DNA from: Ignavibacteriales bacterium
GTDB lineage: Bacteria; Bacteroidota; Ignavibacteria; UBA10030; SZUA-254
Assembly: GCA_016207985.1 (NCBI GenBank)
Contig: JACQYX010000197.1
Location: forward strand, 1-7,157
DNA: 7,157 bases
Direction: 5' to 3'
Shown here piece after piece: positions 6,227 to 7,157 of the stretch. Position 1 is the stretch's first letter. The number at the start of each line of letters is the position of its first letter. Made by a program: the position numbers and the translations under genes. The notes beneath the pieces are model-generated. The model made no database searches. It was not told where the DNA came from and saw only the letters and a list, made by a program, of their open reading frames with translations.

Positions 6227-7157
6227 TTCATCTCTCCTCCCCCGACATTCTTATCATCATCTGTTATTTTATCGCAGTGGTGTATGTTGGTTACCGTTCT
6301 TCAATTCGCACCACGTCATCAGAGGAAGACTTCCTCCTCGCCGGGCGTTCTCTCACACTTCCCATTTTTGTTATGACGCTCGTTTCCACATGGTACGGTG
6401 GCATCTTAGGTGTAGGTGAATTTTCGTATCGTTACGGAATCTCTAATTGGGTCGTTCAGGGCGTACCGTACTATATCTTCGCTGCCATTTTTGCTTTCTT
6501 TCTTGCTAAGAAAATCCGCGCAACGAATCTTTATTCCATCCCAGACAAACTTGAACTATCATACGACAAAAAAACAGCAATCCTCGGCTCGGTATTAACT
6601 TTTATCTTGATGACTCCAGCACCATATATCTTGATGCTAAGTGTATTATTACAAATGTTATTCGGATGGAGTCTGTTCATCAGTCTGATTGTAATTGCGA
6701 TAGTGGCAATATCATATCTTTATTGGGGTGGAATTCGTTCAGATATTCAGACTGATGTATTGGAATTTATCCTGATGTTCATCGGTTTTGCGGTTATTAT
6801 TCCTTTCAGTTATTCAAGATTCGGCGGACTTGATTTTTTAAGAGAAAATCTTCCACAGCTACATCTAACATGGGATGGTGGAAACTCGATGCAGTTCATT
6901 CTTGTTTGGTTTTTTATAGCACTCTGGACGCTTGTCGATCCCGCATTCCATCAGCGCTGCTATGCGGCAAAAGACGGTAAAGTTGCACAAAAAGGAATTT
7001 TAATTTCTATAATATTTTGGCTTGTATTCGATTTCATGACCGCTACAGCAGGTTTGTACGCTCGTGCAGTTATACCAGACCTAAAGGAGCCGATGATGGC
7101 TTACCCGATTCTCGCTGAAGCAGTTCTCCCTCCCATCGCAAAAGGATTGTTCTATGT
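6223..7157 (+). CDS. Sodium:solute symporter (SSS family), 3' end outside the window; candidate inner-membrane thiamine transporter
   Basis: The frame stays open from ATG 6223 to the window end, giving 311 codons of a family usually near 450-550. SSS features appear in order: a first helix (residues about 8-23), the family stretch FLLAGRSLTLP (37-47), helix TM1 of the core with STWYGGILGVGE (55-66), WGGIRSDIQTDVLEF (168-182), DPAFHQRCYAAKDGKVAQKG (239-258), and PILAEAVLPPIAKGL (295-309). About eight hydrophobic helices are visible. Members use the sodium gradient to import sugars, vitamins such as pantothenate, or amino acids. The substrate is inferred from position only: third gene of a TPP-riboswitch operon, after an outer-membrane receptor and thiamine pyrophosphokinase. 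TAA at 6220-6222 rules out an upstream in-frame start. Other vitamin-like substrates cannot be excluded. Confidence 0.9.
   Translation, partial: MIHLSSPDILIIICYFIAVVYVGYRSSIRTTSSEEDFLLAGRSLTLPIFVMTLVSTWYGGILGVGEFSYRYGISNWVVQGVPYYIFAAIFAFFLAKKIRATNLYSIPDKLELSYDKKTAILGSVLTFILMTPAPYILMLSVLLQMLFGWSLFISLIVIAIVAISYLYWGGIRSDIQTDVLEFILMFIGFAVIIPFSYSRFGGLDFLRENLPQLHLTWDGGNSMQFILVWFFIALWTLVDPAFHQRCYAAKDGKVAQKGILISIIFWLVFDFMTATAGLYARAVIPDLKEPMMAYPILAEAVLPPIAKGLFY

Noticed and set aside
6213..6598. Two short plus-strand open frames (68 and 60 codons) near the start of the symporter
   Set aside because: They are out-of-frame shadows. The frame from 6223 continues open to the window end and shows ordered SSS motifs.
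1..7157. CRISPR arrays, insertion sequences, toxin-antitoxin or defence genes
   Set aside because: No regularly spaced repeats, transposase motifs, terminal inverted repeats or recognisable defence domains were found on either strand. All sizeable open DNA is accounted for by housekeeping and thiamine genes.

Overview
The window looks like chromosomal DNA from an AT-rich member of the Bacteroidota/Ignavibacteriota/Chlorobiota (FCB) assemblage. The evidence is a DUF3078-type outer-membrane protein, a TonB-dependent receptor and a tetratricopeptide protein with a long acidic linker, a set typical of that group. Several genes carry recognisable Shine-Dalgarno sequences (mscL, the receptor, rpsT), which is more like Ignavibacteria or Chlorobi than classical Bacteroidia. 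This placement is inference; there is no rRNA in the window.

Left part (1-1390, + strand): the last codons of an unidentified, probably membrane-bound protein are followed by a TTG-initiated TPR protein. That gene converges on rpsT across a compact bidirectional terminator.

Middle part (1391-3030, - strand): in transcription order these are mscL (small mechanosensitive channel), a DUF3078 outer-membrane beta-barrel protein, and rpsT (ribosomal protein S20). I see a sigma70-like promoter in front of mscL and another in front of rpsT.

Right part (3039-7157, + strand): this is a thiamine salvage operon and the best-supported story here. A promoter leads into a TPP (THI-box) riboswitch and a strong intrinsic terminator. 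Then come a TonB-dependent outer-membrane receptor, thiamine pyrophosphokinase, and the 5' portion of a sodium:solute symporter (SSS) gene that runs off the window. The genes form a complete route: outer-membrane uptake, inner-membrane uptake, then pyrophosphorylation to TPP, the ligand that switches the operon off. From what I recall of Bacteroidota thiamine salvage operons, the inner-membrane step is usually PnuT, so an SSS protein in that position is the main functional lead.

Other points of interest are a 9-bp GC-rich hairpin inserted exactly in the P2-P4 joint of the riboswitch, a 9-bp candidate antiterminator pairing, and a 10-codon minicistron bridging the kinase and symporter genes with start/stop overlaps at both ends. 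I found no CRISPR array, insertion sequence, tRNA, rRNA or defence locus.
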